Shown: one piece after another, positions 32,233 through 43,312 of the stretch
Layout of the letters: each line of letters begins with the position of its first letter
How positions within the stretch are numbered: position 1 is the stretch's first letter
Assembly (NCBI RefSeq): GCF_009935845.1
Contig: NZ_QWEK01000020.1
Coordinates: 17,797 to 81,796, forward strand
Reading direction: 5' to 3'
Length of the DNA: 64,000 bases
Origin: Pseudoflavonifractor sp. 524-17
GTDB lineage: Bacteria > Bacillota > Clostridia > Oscillospirales > Oscillospiraceae
Program-made: the position numbers and the translations under genes
Notes under the pieces: generated by a model
Database searches by the model: none
What the model was told of the DNA's origin: nothing
The model's input: the letters and a program-made list of their open reading frames with translations, nothing else

Positions 32233-33159
32233 ATGTTAAAGTACATATTAAAGCGTCTGATCTCTCTTCTGCCAGTCATTATTGGCGCGACGCTCATTGT
32301 ATATCTCATTCTAAATATGGCCCAGGGGGATCCGGCGCGGATTATTCTAGGAGAGAACGCCACGCCGGAGGCCATCGCCCAGCTCCGGGAGGAGATGGGC
32401 CTCAACGACCCCGTTCTGGTCCGGTATGGGCGGTACATGCTCAATCTGGTCCACGGAGACATGGGCACCTCTTACCGCACCAACGCCCCGGTTTCTGACG
32501 AGATTTTCGCCCGGCTGCCCTATACGCTCTGGCTGGCGGCCGCGTCAATCATCATCTGCATTTTGCTGGCCCTTCCCCTGGGGACAATCGCGGCCATCAA
32601 GCAGAACTCCTTTTTGGACGGCCTGTGCATGGTGCTCTCCCTGCTGGGGGTGTCCATGCCCTCCTTCTGGCTGGGGCTGCTTCTGATTCTGCTGTTCTCC
32701 CTGACGCTGGGCTGGCTGCCCCCCTTCGGCGCGGACGAGTGGAAGAGCGTGATTCTGCCTGCCTTCGCCCTGGCCGTGAGCTCAATGGCCTCCGTGGCCC
32801 GCACCACCAGGGCCTCTATGCTGGAGGTCATCCGTCAGGACTACATCCGCACCGCCCGCAGCAAGGGCATCTCCCAGGGACGGGTCATCCGGCGGCACGC
32901 CCTGCGCAACGCCATGATTCCCACCATGACCTCCATCGGCATCCAGGTGGGCTTCCTGCTGTCCGGCTCGGTGCTGGTGGAGACCGTCTTCTCCTGGCCG
33001 GGGATTGGCCGGCTGATGATCACCTCCATCCAGCAGCGGGACATCCCCACGGTGCTGGGCTGTATCATCATTTTCGCCATCTTCTTTTCCATTGTGAATC
33101 TCATCGTGGATCTCCTGTACGGCTTTATCGATCCGCGGATGAAATCCCAATACGCGTAA
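32233..33159 (+). CDS. Dpp-type ABC permease (DppB-like)
   Basis: 308 residues, six helices, with an N-terminal KYILKRLISLLPVIIGATLIV helix and the cytoplasmic EAA loop (RTTRASMLEVIRQDYIRTARSKGISQGRVIRRHALRNAMIP, about 195-235) that contacts the ATPase. The ending WPGIGRLMITSIQQRDIP is typical of DppB/OppB. It pairs with the next permease, 12 bp away. Confidence 0.92.
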   Translation: MLKYILKRLISLLPVIIGATLIVYLILNMAQGDPARIILGENATPEAIAQLREEMGLNDPVLVRYGRYMLNLVHGDMGTSYRTNAPVSDEIFARLPYTLWLAAASIIICILLALPLGTIAAIKQNSFLDGLCMVLSLLGVSMPSFWLGLLLILLFSLTLGWLPPFGADEWKSVILPAFALAVSSMASVARTTRASMLEVIRQDYIRTARSKGISQGRVIRRHALRNAMIPTMTSIGIQVGFLLSGSVLVETVFSWPGIGRLMITSIQQRDIPTVLGCIIIFAIFFSIVNLIVDLLYGFIDPRMKSQYA

Positions 33160-33171
33160 GGGGGGATAGTT

Positions 33172-34065
33172 ATGGCAGTACAAGCGGCGGCAAAGCCAGC
33201 ATCCCGGGACGCCAGACGGCACAACAGCCAGATGTATGACGCCATGCGCCGGCTGGCCCAGAACAAGACGGCGGTCCTTGGGTTTATCATCATTCTCATC
33301 ATGATCCTCCTGGCCGTCTTTGCGGATGTGCTGTTCAACTATGAGCAGACGGTCATCAAGCAGAATTACGCCGAGATGTGCCAGGGGCCCTCCCTTGCCT
33401 ACCCCTTCGGGACGGATGAGCTGGGCCGGGACATTCTGGCCCGTGTGATCCACGGGACCCGTGTCTCCCTGTCCATCGGGTTCGCCGCCACGATTATGGC
33501 GTCCTTCCTGGGCGGGGCCATCGGCGCCGTCTCCGGCTTCTACGGCAGGCGGGTGGACATGATTATTTCCCGGGTTATGGATATGCTCATGGCCATCCCG
33601 GGGACCTTGCTGGCCATCGCCATTGTGGCGGCGCTGGAAACCTCCATGCGGAATCTTATTCTGGCCCTCACCATTTCCAGCATTCCCAAATTCGCCCGCA
33701 TCACCAGAGGGGCCGTGATGACGGTGAAAGACTGTGAGCACATCGAGGCCGCCCGGGCCATTGGGGCGAGAAACGGCACCATCATTATCCACCATGTGCT
33801 CCCCAACTGCCTGGCCCCCATTCTGGTGGAGCTGACCATCAGCGTCTCCTTCGCCATTCTCACTATTTCGGGCCTGAGCTTTCTGGGGCTGGGGGTACAG
33901 GCCCCCCGGCCGGAGTGGGGCGCCATGCTGGCCAGCAGCCGGACCTATATCCGGGACTACAGCTATATGACCTTTTTCCCCGGCCTGGCCATCATGCTGA
34001 CCATTCTGGCCTTCAATCTTCTGGGAGACGGCCTGCGGGACGCGCTGGATCCCAGACTCAAGTGA
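33172..34065 (+). CDS. Dpp-type ABC permease (DppC-like)
   Basis: 297 residues. A hydrophilic N-terminus of about 37 residues (AAKPASRDARRHNSQMYDA) precedes six helices, as in DppC/OppC. It contains FGTDELGRDILARVIHGTRVSL and the coupling loop CEHIEAARAIGARNGTIIIHHVLPN, and ends DGLRDALDPRLK. It forms the second half of the channel. Start ATG follows AAGGGGGG. Confidence 0.92.
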   Translation: MAVQAAAKPASRDARRHNSQMYDAMRRLAQNKTAVLGFIIILIMILLAVFADVLFNYEQTVIKQNYAEMCQGPSLAYPFGTDELGRDILARVIHGTRVSLSIGFAATIMASFLGGAIGAVSGFYGRRVDMIISRVMDMLMAIPGTLLAIAIVAALETSMRNLILALTISSIPKFARITRGAVMTVKDCEHIEAARAIGARNGTIIIHHVLPNCLAPILVELTISVSFAILTISGLSFLGLGVQAPRPEWGAMLASSRTYIRDYSYMTFFPGLAIMLTILAFNLLGDGLRDALDPRLK

Positions 34066-34078
34066 CAGGAGGGGCGAG

Positions 34079-35098
34079 ATGAGCGATCAGAAGAGACACG
34101 GCAGTCTGGCCCTGGACATCCAGGGCCTTGTGGTAGAATTTCACACCCTGGACGGGGTGGTACACGCGGTCAACGGCCTGGACCTGTCCATTGAGCAGGG
34201 GACCACCCTGGGCCTGGTGGGGGAGACCGGGGCGGGGAAGACCACAACCGCTCTGTCCGTGCTGCGCCTGCTGGCCCAGCCCGCCGGGCGCATCCGCGCC
34301 GGGTCCATCCGGCTGGACGGGGAAGATCTGCTGGCCAAGAGCGAGCAGGAGATGGGGAAAATCAGGGGAAAACAGGTCTCCATGATCTTTCAGGACCCCA
34401 TGACCTCCCTCAATCCCGTGATGACCGTGGAGCGGCAGATCGCCGAGGTCATCGCCCACCACACCCGCCTGCCGGAGCGGCAGGCGGTGGAGCAGGCCAG
34501 ACAGATGCTGGAAACCGTCGGCATCCCGGGGGAGCGGGGCTCCGAATACCCCCACCAGTTTTCCGGCGGCATGAAGCAGCGGGTGGTCATCGCCATGGCC
34601 CTGGCCTGCTCCCCCCAGCTGCTCATCGCGGACGAGCCAACCACCGCCCTGGATGTGACCATCCAGGCCCAGGTGCTGGAGATGATGAAGCAGCTGCGGC
34701 AAACATATCAGATGTCCATGCTGATGATCACCCACGATCTGGGCATCGTGGCGGAGACCTGCGACCGGGTGGCGGTCATCTACGCCGGCCGCATTGTGGA
34801 GTATGGCACCCTGGAGGATATCTTTGAGCACACGCTCCACCCCTACACTAGGGGGCTGTTCGACTCCCTGCCCAATCTGGAGGACCGCACCGCCCGGCTC
34901 AAGCCCATTCCGGGGCTGATGCCGGACCCGGCCAACCTGCCGGAGGGCTGCGCCTTCTGCACCCGCTGCGCCTACGCCACGGATCAGTGCGCCCAGCACA
35001 GGCCGGAGCGCTTCTACCGGACCCAGGAGCACTACGCGGAGTGCCACCGCTGCCGGCAGATCTGCTTTGAGAAGGGGGGAAGCGCCGTATGGGAGTAA
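34079..35098 (+). CDS. Dpp-type ABC ATP-binding protein (DppD-like)
   Basis: 339 residues. Walker A is GETGAGKTTTAL, signature FSGGMKQR, Walker B LLIADEPTTALD and the H-loop MITHDLGIV. The C-terminal oligopeptide-transporter domain has cysteines (CAFCTRCAYATDQC and CHRCRQIC), the usual Fe-S/zinc-like cluster of DppD/OppD proteins. It overlaps the next ATPase gene by 10 bp, giving the heterodimeric motor of the importer. Confidence 0.92.
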   Translation: MSDQKRHGSLALDIQGLVVEFHTLDGVVHAVNGLDLSIEQGTTLGLVGETGAGKTTTALSVLRLLAQPAGRIRAGSIRLDGEDLLAKSEQEMGKIRGKQVSMIFQDPMTSLNPVMTVERQIAEVIAHHTRLPERQAVEQARQMLETVGIPGERGSEYPHQFSGGMKQRVVIAMALACSPQLLIADEPTTALDVTIQAQVLEMMKQLRQTYQMSMLMITHDLGIVAETCDRVAVIYAGRIVEYGTLEDIFEHTLHPYTRGLFDSLPNLEDRTARLKPIPGLMPDPANLPEGCAFCTRCAYATDQCAQHRPERFYRTQEHYAECHRCRQICFEKGGSAVWE

Positions 35099-36048
35099 CA
35101 TCCACCGCGCCTCTGCTTCAGGTCAATCACCTGAAAAAGTACTTTAAAACGCCCCGGGGCACCCTCCACGCCGTGGACGACGTCACCTTCACCCTGGAGG
35201 CGGGGCGGACCTTGGGTGTGGTGGGGGAGTCGGGCTGCGGCAAGTCCACCATGGGCCGGGCCATCCTCCGCCTGCTGGAGCCCACCGGGGGCGAGGTACG
35301 CTTCGCGGGCGAGGATGTGAGCAAGCTCAGCCCCGCCCAGATGCGGGCCATGCGCACCAAGATGCAGATGATCTTTCAGGACCCCTTCTCCTCCCTGGAT
35401 CCCCGCAAGTCGGTGGGCCAGACCATCGCGGAGCCCATCCGCCTGCACAGGCTGATCCGGGGGAAACAGGAACGGCAGGCGCGGGTTTTGGAGCTGATGG
35501 AGACCGTGGGCCTGTCCGAGCGGCTGGTAAACGCCTACCCCCACGAGCTGGACGGGGGCCGGCGCCAGCGCATCGGCATCGCCCGGGCCCTGGCCGTCAA
35601 TCCCAAATTCATTGTATGCGACGAGCCGGTGTCCGCCCTGGACGTGTCCATTCAGGCCCAGATCCTCAACCTGATGAAGGATTTGCAGGAGAAAATCGGC
35701 CTGACCTATCTGTTCATCACCCACGACCTGTCTGTGGTCAACCACTTCTCAGACGACATTATGGTGATGTACCTGGGGCGGCTGGTGGAGAAGGCCCCTT
35801 CGGAGGACCTCTTCTCCCACCCCACACACCCCTATACAAAGGCGCTTCTCAGCGCCATCCCCATTCCCAAGCTCCACCGCGAGACAAAGCGGATTCTGCT
35901 CAAGGGGGAGATCACCTCCCCCATCGATCCGCCCAACGCCTGCCGGTTCGCCAACCGCTGCCCCCACGCCACCGATCAGTGCCGGCAGCAGGAGCCCCCA
36001 TTGCGAGAGCGCGCCCCCGGCCACTTTGTGGCCTGCTTTAACCAATAA
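35089..36048 (+). CDS. Dpp-type ABC ATP-binding protein (DppF-like)
   Basis: 319 residues. Walker A GESGCGKSTMG, Q-loop IFQDPFSSLDPR, Walker B FIVCDEPVSALD and H-loop FITHDLSVV are intact. The signature is ELDGGRRQR where the consensus is LSGGQ, an Asp and Arg variant. The C-terminal CRFANRCPHATDQC cysteines match the family domain. Last gene of the operon, followed by a terminator. The ATG overlaps the dppD-type gene by 10 bp. Confidence 0.92.
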   Translation: MGVTSTAPLLQVNHLKKYFKTPRGTLHAVDDVTFTLEAGRTLGVVGESGCGKSTMGRAILRLLEPTGGEVRFAGEDVSKLSPAQMRAMRTKMQMIFQDPFSSLDPRKSVGQTIAEPIRLHRLIRGKQERQARVLELMETVGLSERLVNAYPHELDGGRRQRIGIARALAVNPKFIVCDEPVSALDVSIQAQILNLMKDLQEKIGLTYLFITHDLSVVNHFSDDIMVMYLGRLVEKAPSEDLFSHPTHPYTKALLSAIPIPKLHRETKRILLKGEITSPIDPPNACRFANRCPHATDQCRQQEPPLRERAPGHFVACFNQ

Positions 36049-36061
36049 ATACCCTCTCTTT

Positions 36062-36094
36062 GCTGCCGGTCCCCACCTGGACCGGCAGCTTTTT
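36062..36094 (+). terminator. Terminator of the Dpp-type operon
   Basis: An 11-bp perfect stem (GCTGCCGGTCC, 36062-36072, with 36079-36089), 6-nt loop and T5, 14 bp after the stop. Confidence 0.93.
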
Positions 36095-36159
36095 ATGCGC
36101 TCCGGGAGAAAAAAGAAGCGCACGCAGGTTTTCGCTGCGGTGCGCTCTCGTGTCACATA

Positions 36160-37047
36160 TTACCGGCACAGCCGGCGGAAGGCGGCAGGCTCTCTGGCGG
36201 AGAAGGTCCGCACTTCCCCTGTGCGGGGGTCCTCCAGGCGCAGCTCGTGGGCGTGGAGGCACAGCCGGCCCAGGGGGCGGCTCTCCGCGCCGTACTGCCT
36301 GTCTCCGGCGATGGGACAGCCTATCTCCGCCAGCTGCACCCGGATCTGGTTCTTCCGCCCGGTCTCCAGGTCAATGTCCAGCAGGGCGTACCCCCCGCCG
36401 GCGGCGATTACCTGATACCGGGTCACCGCCTCCCTGGCGTCCCCGCCGGGGCCCCCGGCATAGACCAGGTGGGTTTTGGTCTCCCGCAGATAGGACACCA
36501 GCCGGTCCTGGGCTTTGGGCGGGACGCCCTCCACCACCGCCCGGTACCCCCGGCGCAGCACCCGCCGGTCCCACGCCTCCTGAAAGGCCAGCTTTGTCTC
36601 CTCGTTCTTGGCAAAGAGCACCACGCCGGAGGTGTCCCGGTCCAGCCGGTGGACCACGAACACCCGCCCGCCCCGCTCCTTTTCCTCCCTGTACGCCCGG
36701 AGCATGTGGTAGGCGGTGCGCACCTTCTCCCGCTCATTGGCGATGGTGAGCAGGCCGGCGGGCTTGTCGATGACGATAATGTCCCTGTCCTCATAGAGCA
36801 CGGGGAAGGGCAGCGCCGGGGCGGGTTTCTCCTGCCGGGGCAGCAGCTCCACCCGGTCCCCCGGGGCCAGAGGACAGTCGTGGCGCTTGCGCGCCCGGCC
36901 GTTGACCAAAAACTGCCCCCCGGACAGCATGGATTTTACATTATTCCTGGATTTCCCGGCCACATGGGCCAGAAGAAAGGGGAGCAGCGTGGTCTTCTCC
37001 TCTGCAACGCCCACCAGGGCAGGGCGCTTCTCGGCGGTGTCCTGCAT
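36160..37047 (-). CDS. RluA-family pseudouridine synthase with S4 domain
   Basis: 295 residues from MQDTAEKRP (AAGGAG upstream). An N-terminal S4 region (SRNNVKSMLSGGQFLVNGR) precedes the catalytic domain with HRLDRDTSGVVLFAKN (catalytic Asp) and LETGRKNQIRVQLAEIG. It is a paralogue of the RluD-type gene at 20031. RluA enzymes modify 23S rRNA and some tRNAs; the exact site is not assignable. It lies 117 bp downstream of ribF, the gap being a GC-rich spacer without a gene. Confidence 0.9.
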   Translation of the reverse strand: MQDTAEKRPALVGVAEEKTTLLPFLLAHVAGKSRNNVKSMLSGGQFLVNGRARKRHDCPLAPGDRVELLPRQEKPAPALPFPVLYEDRDIIVIDKPAGLLTIANEREKVRTAYHMLRAYREEKERGGRVFVVHRLDRDTSGVVLFAKNEETKLAFQEAWDRRVLRRGYRAVVEGVPPKAQDRLVSYLRETKTHLVYAGGPGGDAREAVTRYQVIAAGGGYALLDIDLETGRKNQIRVQLAEIGCPIAGDRQYGAESRPLGRLCLHAHELRLEDPRTGEVRTFSAREPAAFRRLCR

Positions 37048-37164
37048 AACGGTCTCCTTTATCCCAACTTTTCTTATCGTTATCATACCATACCGCCGGA
37101 AAAAGCACAACAACCGCGCGCCCCGGGGAGGCGGGGCGGCCCGGAACAATCCGGCCGCAATGTT

Positions 37165-38082
37165 TTACGTGCCTTGGAAGTAATCTCTGGTCTCCTCCGC
37201 GTTTTTCATCACCTCCCGGCGCAGGGCGTCCAGGCTGGGGAATTTCCGCTCCCCCCGCAGGCGGCGGTAGAACTCCATGCGGATGCTCCGGCCGTAGAGG
37301 TCCCCGCGGAAGTCCAGAATAAACCCCTCTGCGTTGACCTCGTCCCCGTCGTCCACGGTGGGGCGGGTGCCCACGTTGGTCACGGCCATACGGCTCTCCC
37401 CGTCCTCAAAGCACACCTTGCAGGCATACACTCCGTAGGCGGGGACCAGCACCCCCTTGGGGAAGCGCAGGTTCACCGTGGGGAAGCCCAGGCTGGAGCC
37501 CAGGCGCTTGCCGTGGGCCACCGTATTGGTCAGCGTGTGGGGGTGGCCCAAAAACTCCATAGCCCGCTCCATCTCCCCCTGGGCCACCAGCGTGCGGATG
37601 TAGGTCGAGGAGACGGTAATCCCGTCCCGCTCCACTCTGGGGATGATGTCGCAGCCGATGCCCAGCGCCCCGCACAGCGCCGACAGCCGCCGGGGATTTC
37701 CCTCCCCCTTGTATCCGAAGCGGAAGTCGTGCCCCGCCACCAGATGGGCCGCCCGGTGCTCTTTTACCAGATAATCCGTCACAAAGCTCCGCCAGGGCAT
37801 CCCCATCATCTGTTTATCAAACCTGGCCACAATTACGTCCTGTATTCCATAGCACCGCCGCATCAGATCCGCCCGATCCTCCGGGGCGCTGAGCAGGGGC
37901 TGAGGACTGCGGAGAATCAAACTCTCCGGGTGGACGTCGAAAGTCACTGCCGCGGGGGTGAGGCCGGTGCGCTCCGCCACCTCCGCCACCCGGCGCAGCA
38001 GGGCCCCGTGGCCCAGATGGACCCCGTCAAAAAAGCCCAGGGCGATTACATGTTTCGCTGCGTTTTCTCTGTCCACTGGCAA
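37165..38082 (-). CDS. ribF: Bifunctional riboflavin kinase / FAD synthetase
   Basis: 305 residues if read from TTG at 38082, which directly follows the truB stop; a GTG two codons later is an alternative start. The N-terminal FAD synthetase domain has GFFDGVHLGHGALL and YLVKEHRAAHLVAGHDFRFG, and the C-terminal riboflavin kinase domain has GKRLGSSLGFPTVNL and NVGTRPTVDDG. It converts riboflavin to FMN and FAD. Its position right after truB is the normal order in Firmicutes. Confidence 0.93.
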   Translation of the reverse strand: MPVDRENAAKHVIALGFFDGVHLGHGALLRRVAEVAERTGLTPAAVTFDVHPESLILRSPQPLLSAPEDRADLMRRCYGIQDVIVARFDKQMMGMPWRSFVTDYLVKEHRAAHLVAGHDFRFGYKGEGNPRRLSALCGALGIGCDIIPRVERDGITVSSTYIRTLVAQGEMERAMEFLGHPHTLTNTVAHGKRLGSSLGFPTVNLRFPKGVLVPAYGVYACKVCFEDGESRMAVTNVGTRPTVDDGDEVNAEGFILDFRGDLYGRSIRMEFYRRLRGERKFPSLDALRREVMKNAEETRDYFQGT

Positions 38083-38955
38083 TCACACCTCGAAAAAGCT
38101 CTTAATGGTATCCATTCTCCCCTGCCTCAGCCGCCCCAGCATGAGGAAGGCGCCGTCCGGCCCGTACACCCGGTAGTCCCCCTCCGCCCCCCGCTGGGGG
38201 AAAGAAGCCCCGTTGCGGATGGACTTCACCCGCCGTTCATCCACTGTCACCGCCGGATAGGCGGAGAAATAGGCGTCCACCGGCATAAGGCAGGCCTCCG
38301 CCTCCCCCCGCTGCGCCGCCCGGGCCAGCGCCTCCAGGGACAGGGCGTCCCCCGCGGTGAAGCCGCAGGCCATGGTCCTCCGCAGGGCGGACATGGCCCC
38401 CCCGCACCCCAGGGCCGCCCCAATGTCGTGGCACAGGGTGCGGATATAGGTCCCCTTGGAGCAGCGCACCCGGAGGATGAAGTCGCCGCCCTCCTGTCCC
38501 TCCAGGGTGAGGCTGCGGATGGTCACCGGCCGGGGCTTTCGCTCCACGCTCTCCCCCCGCCGGGCCAGCTCATAGAGCTTCTGGCCCTTGACTTTGATGG
38601 CGGAGTACATGGGGGGGACCTGAAAAATCTCCCCCCGGAAGGCGGCCAGCGCGCCCTCCACCTCCGCCGGGGAGAACGCCGCCGGCCGCTCTTCCAGTAC
38701 CGTTCCGGTGATATCCTGGGTATCCGTGACAACGCCCAGGCGCAAGCCCGCCACATATTCCTTTTCGGACTCGCTGGCGAACTCCACCGCCCGGGTGGCC
38801 CGGCCCACGAAGACCGGCAGCACGCCGGTGGCCATGGGGTCCAACGTGCCGGCGTGGCCCACCCGCCGCTCGCCCAGCAGGCGGCGGCACTTCCCCACCA
38901 CATCGTGGGAGGTCCACCCCTGGGGCTTATCAATCACAACAATTCCGTTGGCCAT
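38083..38955 (-). CDS. truB: tRNA pseudouridine-55 synthase
   Basis: 290 residues from MANGIVVIDKPQGWTSHDVV. The catalytic Asp is in GHAGTLDPMATGVLPV, with YEVGLRLG-type motif EYVAGLRLGVVTDTQDITG and YSAIKVKGQKLYELARRG, and CSKGTYIRTLCHDIG in the RNA-binding part. It makes pseudouridine 55 in the T arm of tRNAs. The ATG lies 26 bp inside the upstream nrnA reading frame, so translation is coupled. Confidence 0.94.
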   Translation of the reverse strand: MANGIVVIDKPQGWTSHDVVGKCRRLLGERRVGHAGTLDPMATGVLPVFVGRATRAVEFASESEKEYVAGLRLGVVTDTQDITGTVLEERPAAFSPAEVEGALAAFRGEIFQVPPMYSAIKVKGQKLYELARRGESVERKPRPVTIRSLTLEGQEGGDFILRVRCSKGTYIRTLCHDIGAALGCGGAMSALRRTMACGFTAGDALSLEALARAAQRGEAEACLMPVDAYFSAYPAVTVDERRVKSIRNGASFPQRGAEGDYRVYGPDGAFLMLGRLRQGRMDTIKSFFEV

Positions 38956-39904
38956 GCTCCACCTGCCTGACGGCCGCCAAAACGGCCTGTTCCGCCTCTT
39001 CCACTGTGCCGGGGACGCTGCATCCGGCGGCGGCGGCGTGTCCGCCCCCGCCCAGTCTGGCGCAGACCGCGCAGGCGTCCAGCCCGCCGCTGGTACGCAC
39101 GGACACCTTGCAGCCCCCTTCTTCCAGCTCCCGGATGGTGATGCTGGTGTCCACTCCCTCAATCTGCCCCAAAAAGGCGGAGATGTCCTCCATATCCTCC
39201 TCGGTGGCCCCCGCCTCGGTCAGCAGGGAGCGTGGGATCAGGGCCACGGCGATCGCGCCTTCGTCATACCGGCGCATTCCCCGGACGATGAGCCCCTCCA
39301 CCTGGAGGCGGGCCCAGCTCCTGGTGCGGAAGTGCCGCTTGCTCAGGGGGAAAGCGTCCATTCCCGTCTCCAGCAGGGCCGCCGCAGCCCGGTGGGTGGC
39401 GGCGGTGGTGTTGCTGTACTGAAAGCTGCCGGTGTCGGTGGCGATGGCCACATAGAGCGGCACGGCCATATCCGCCGTCACCGGCCCCAGGCGGGTCAAA
39501 ATCTCATACACCAGCTCGCCGCAGGCCCCCCGGCCCGGGTCTACACAGGTGTTTTTCGCGAAAAAGGTCTGGGAGGGGTGGTGGTCAATGGCCAGATCCA
39601 CCCCCCGGGCCAGCCACTGCTTTCCCGTGTCGGTGAAGAGGCCCTCCGCGGCGATGTCCACGCTGACTACGGTCTCCGGCTGAAACCCTTCCGGGGCGAT
39701 GCACCCCTCCAGGTAGGGGGTGAACAGGCTGGTCTCCCCGGTGCCGGGGCAGATGTGGGCGGTTTTGCCCAGCCGGCGCAGGCCCCGGCACAGCCCCGCG
39801 GCGCAGCCGATGGTGTCCCCGTCCGGCCGCCTGTGGGTGAGAATGAGGAATTGATCCCGCTCTCTCAGCCACTGGGCTGCCTGCCGGCAGGTCATCTCTC
39901 TCAT
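38930..39904 (-). CDS. nrnA: DHH-family oligoribonuclease / pAp phosphatase
   Basis: 324 residues. DHH phosphoesterase motifs are present: THRRPDGDTIGCAAGL, SVDIAAEG, AIDHHPSQTFF (DHH) and ATDTGSFQYSNT. The DHHA1 domain ends with GGGHAAAAGCSVPG. NrnA degrades nanoRNA and 3'-phosphoadenosine 5'-phosphate. It overlaps rbfA by 4 bp; a second ATG three codons in is better spaced from the GGAGGAGGA site, so the exact start is uncertain. The order rbfA-nrnA-truB is conserved in Firmicutes. Confidence 0.92.
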   Translation of the reverse strand: MREMTCRQAAQWLRERDQFLILTHRRPDGDTIGCAAGLCRGLRRLGKTAHICPGTGETSLFTPYLEGCIAPEGFQPETVVSVDIAAEGLFTDTGKQWLARGVDLAIDHHPSQTFFAKNTCVDPGRGACGELVYEILTRLGPVTADMAVPLYVAIATDTGSFQYSNTTAATHRAAAALLETGMDAFPLSKRHFRTRSWARLQVEGLIVRGMRRYDEGAIAVALIPRSLLTEAGATEEDMEDISAFLGQIEGVDTSITIRELEEGGCKVSVRTSGGLDACAVCARLGGGGHAAAAGCSVPGTVEEAEQAVLAAVRQVEHGQRNCCD

Positions 39905-40296
39905 TCCTCCTCCTCCCCGTCCAGGACGATGTGGGCGTTGGCCGGGTTGGCTGGCTTGACCACCTCCGGGTCCCGGAGCATCTGTAAAATGTGGGCGCCC
40001 TTGTCAATGGAGTCGTCCGCCGCGAACTGAAGCTCCGGGGTGTGCCGCAGGGACAGCGCCCGGCCCAGCTCCCGCCGGAGATAGCCCCCTGCGGATTTCA
40101 GGCCCTTTACCACCTCCGCCGCGTCCCCCTTGTCCAGCACGCTGATATAGATCTTGGCGTAGCGGAGATCCGGCGTGGCCTCCACCGCGGTGACGGACAC
40201 CAGACCATGTACTCTGGGGTCCTTCACCGTGGGCAGCAGCGCCGCCAGCTCCCGCTGTATCTCCTCGTTAATCCGTCCAATCCGGTTGCTTGCCAT
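39901..40296 (-). CDS. rbfA: 30S ribosome-binding factor A
   Basis: 131 residues from MASNRIGRINEEIQRELA (AGAGGAGGACC upstream). It has the KH-like fold sequence PRVHGLVSVTAVEATPDLRYAKIYISVL and LRHTPELQFAADDSIDKGAHI, all canonical. RbfA helps mature the 16S rRNA 5' end and 30S subunits, most needed in the cold. The acidic tail (LDGEEEE) is longer than in some homologues. It is separated from infB by an extra small gene. Confidence 0.95.
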   Translation of the reverse strand: MASNRIGRINEEIQRELAALLPTVKDPRVHGLVSVTAVEATPDLRYAKIYISVLDKGDAAEVVKGLKSAGGYLRRELGRALSLRHTPELQFAADDSIDKGAHILQMLRDPEVVKPANPANAHIVLDGEEEE

Positions 40297-40309
40297 GGTG
40301 GTCCTCCTC

Positions 40310-40717
40310 TTAAACCGTGATATCAAAGCAGATTTCTTCCGCGTCCAGAAATTGTTTCAGGGCCTGTGTGTCAAAGTCCGCCAGCCTGCCCTGAAACCGG
40401 GTCGGGCGCTTTTTGTCTACATCGCCGCTCAGCCAGACGCTCCACAGCTCCAAAACCTCTCCCGAAGAGAAGTTTTCCGTCAGATATGCCCGCAGTTTCA
40501 CCAGGTCAGTTTCTTCTTTTGCCATTACAAATTCATACCGGAAGGGCTTCATGGGCCAGCCCAGTTCGTCCACCGCGCGGCGGTAGTAGTGCAGCGGCTC
40601 CACTTTGAAGCCCTGCCGGAACGTGACGCTGTACCCGCCGCTGTACGAGGTATGTGACTCCTGAAAATTGCACAGGGGCAGTTCCTTGTCCGCTGCCAAT
40701 ACATAGACACGGCTCAT
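40310..40717 (-). CDS. Hypothetical protein inserted between infB and rbfA
   Basis: 135 residues, ATG start MSRVYVLAADKELPLCNFQ with GGAAGAGAA upstream. No signal peptide or membrane helix. It has an aromatic-rich middle (YSGGYSVTFRQGFKVEPLHYY, about 26-46) and a charged C-terminal half (TRFQGRLADFDTQALKQFLDAEE). I do not recognise a family or catalytic motif. It lies 13 bp before rbfA, so it is co-transcribed with translation genes. The reading frame is well used, with no stop or frameshift, so it is likely a real protein. Confidence 0.7.
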   Translation of the reverse strand: MSRVYVLAADKELPLCNFQESHTSYSGGYSVTFRQGFKVEPLHYYRRAVDELGWPMKPFRYEFVMAKEETDLVKLRAYLTENFSSGEVLELWSVWLSGDVDKKRPTRFQGRLADFDTQALKQFLDAEEICFDITV

Positions 40718-40741
40718 TCTCTTCCTCCATAAGCGAACAGA

Positions 40742-40761
40742 GGCGGGCGAAAACGCCCGCC
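40742..40761. repeat. GC-rich hairpin after infB
   Basis: An 8-bp perfect stem (GGCGGGCG, 40742-40749, with 40754-40761) with an AAAA loop in the 56-bp gap between infB and the hypothetical gene. It has no U tract on the transcribed strand. The form (palindrome with adjoining CCTACGG) resembles dispersed palindromic repeats. Confidence 0.6.
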
Positions 40762-40773
40762 CCTACGGTAAAA

Positions 40774-43185
<2,412 letters not shown>

Positions 43186-43312
43186 ATAAAGACACCTCCA
43201 CTGTGGGACTTGCGCCAATGAGAAAATACAGCGTGCCGCTGCACTTTCTGATTGGAACAAGTCCCTGTCTTCTCATCTTTTCAAACGTTCTGTCCTTCCG
43301 CATCACCGGGGC

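Noticed and set aside
36247..38970. Plus-strand open frame over rluA, ribF and truB
   Set aside because: The minus strand encodes three canonical enzymes in conserved order; the plus-strand frame is a shadow caused by high third-position GC.
43186..43260. Longer N-terminus for infB
   Set aside because: Upstream codons add an unconserved Cys/Phe-rich stretch, while the TTG at 43185 has GGAGGTG at proper distance and starts the conserved IF2_N domain.
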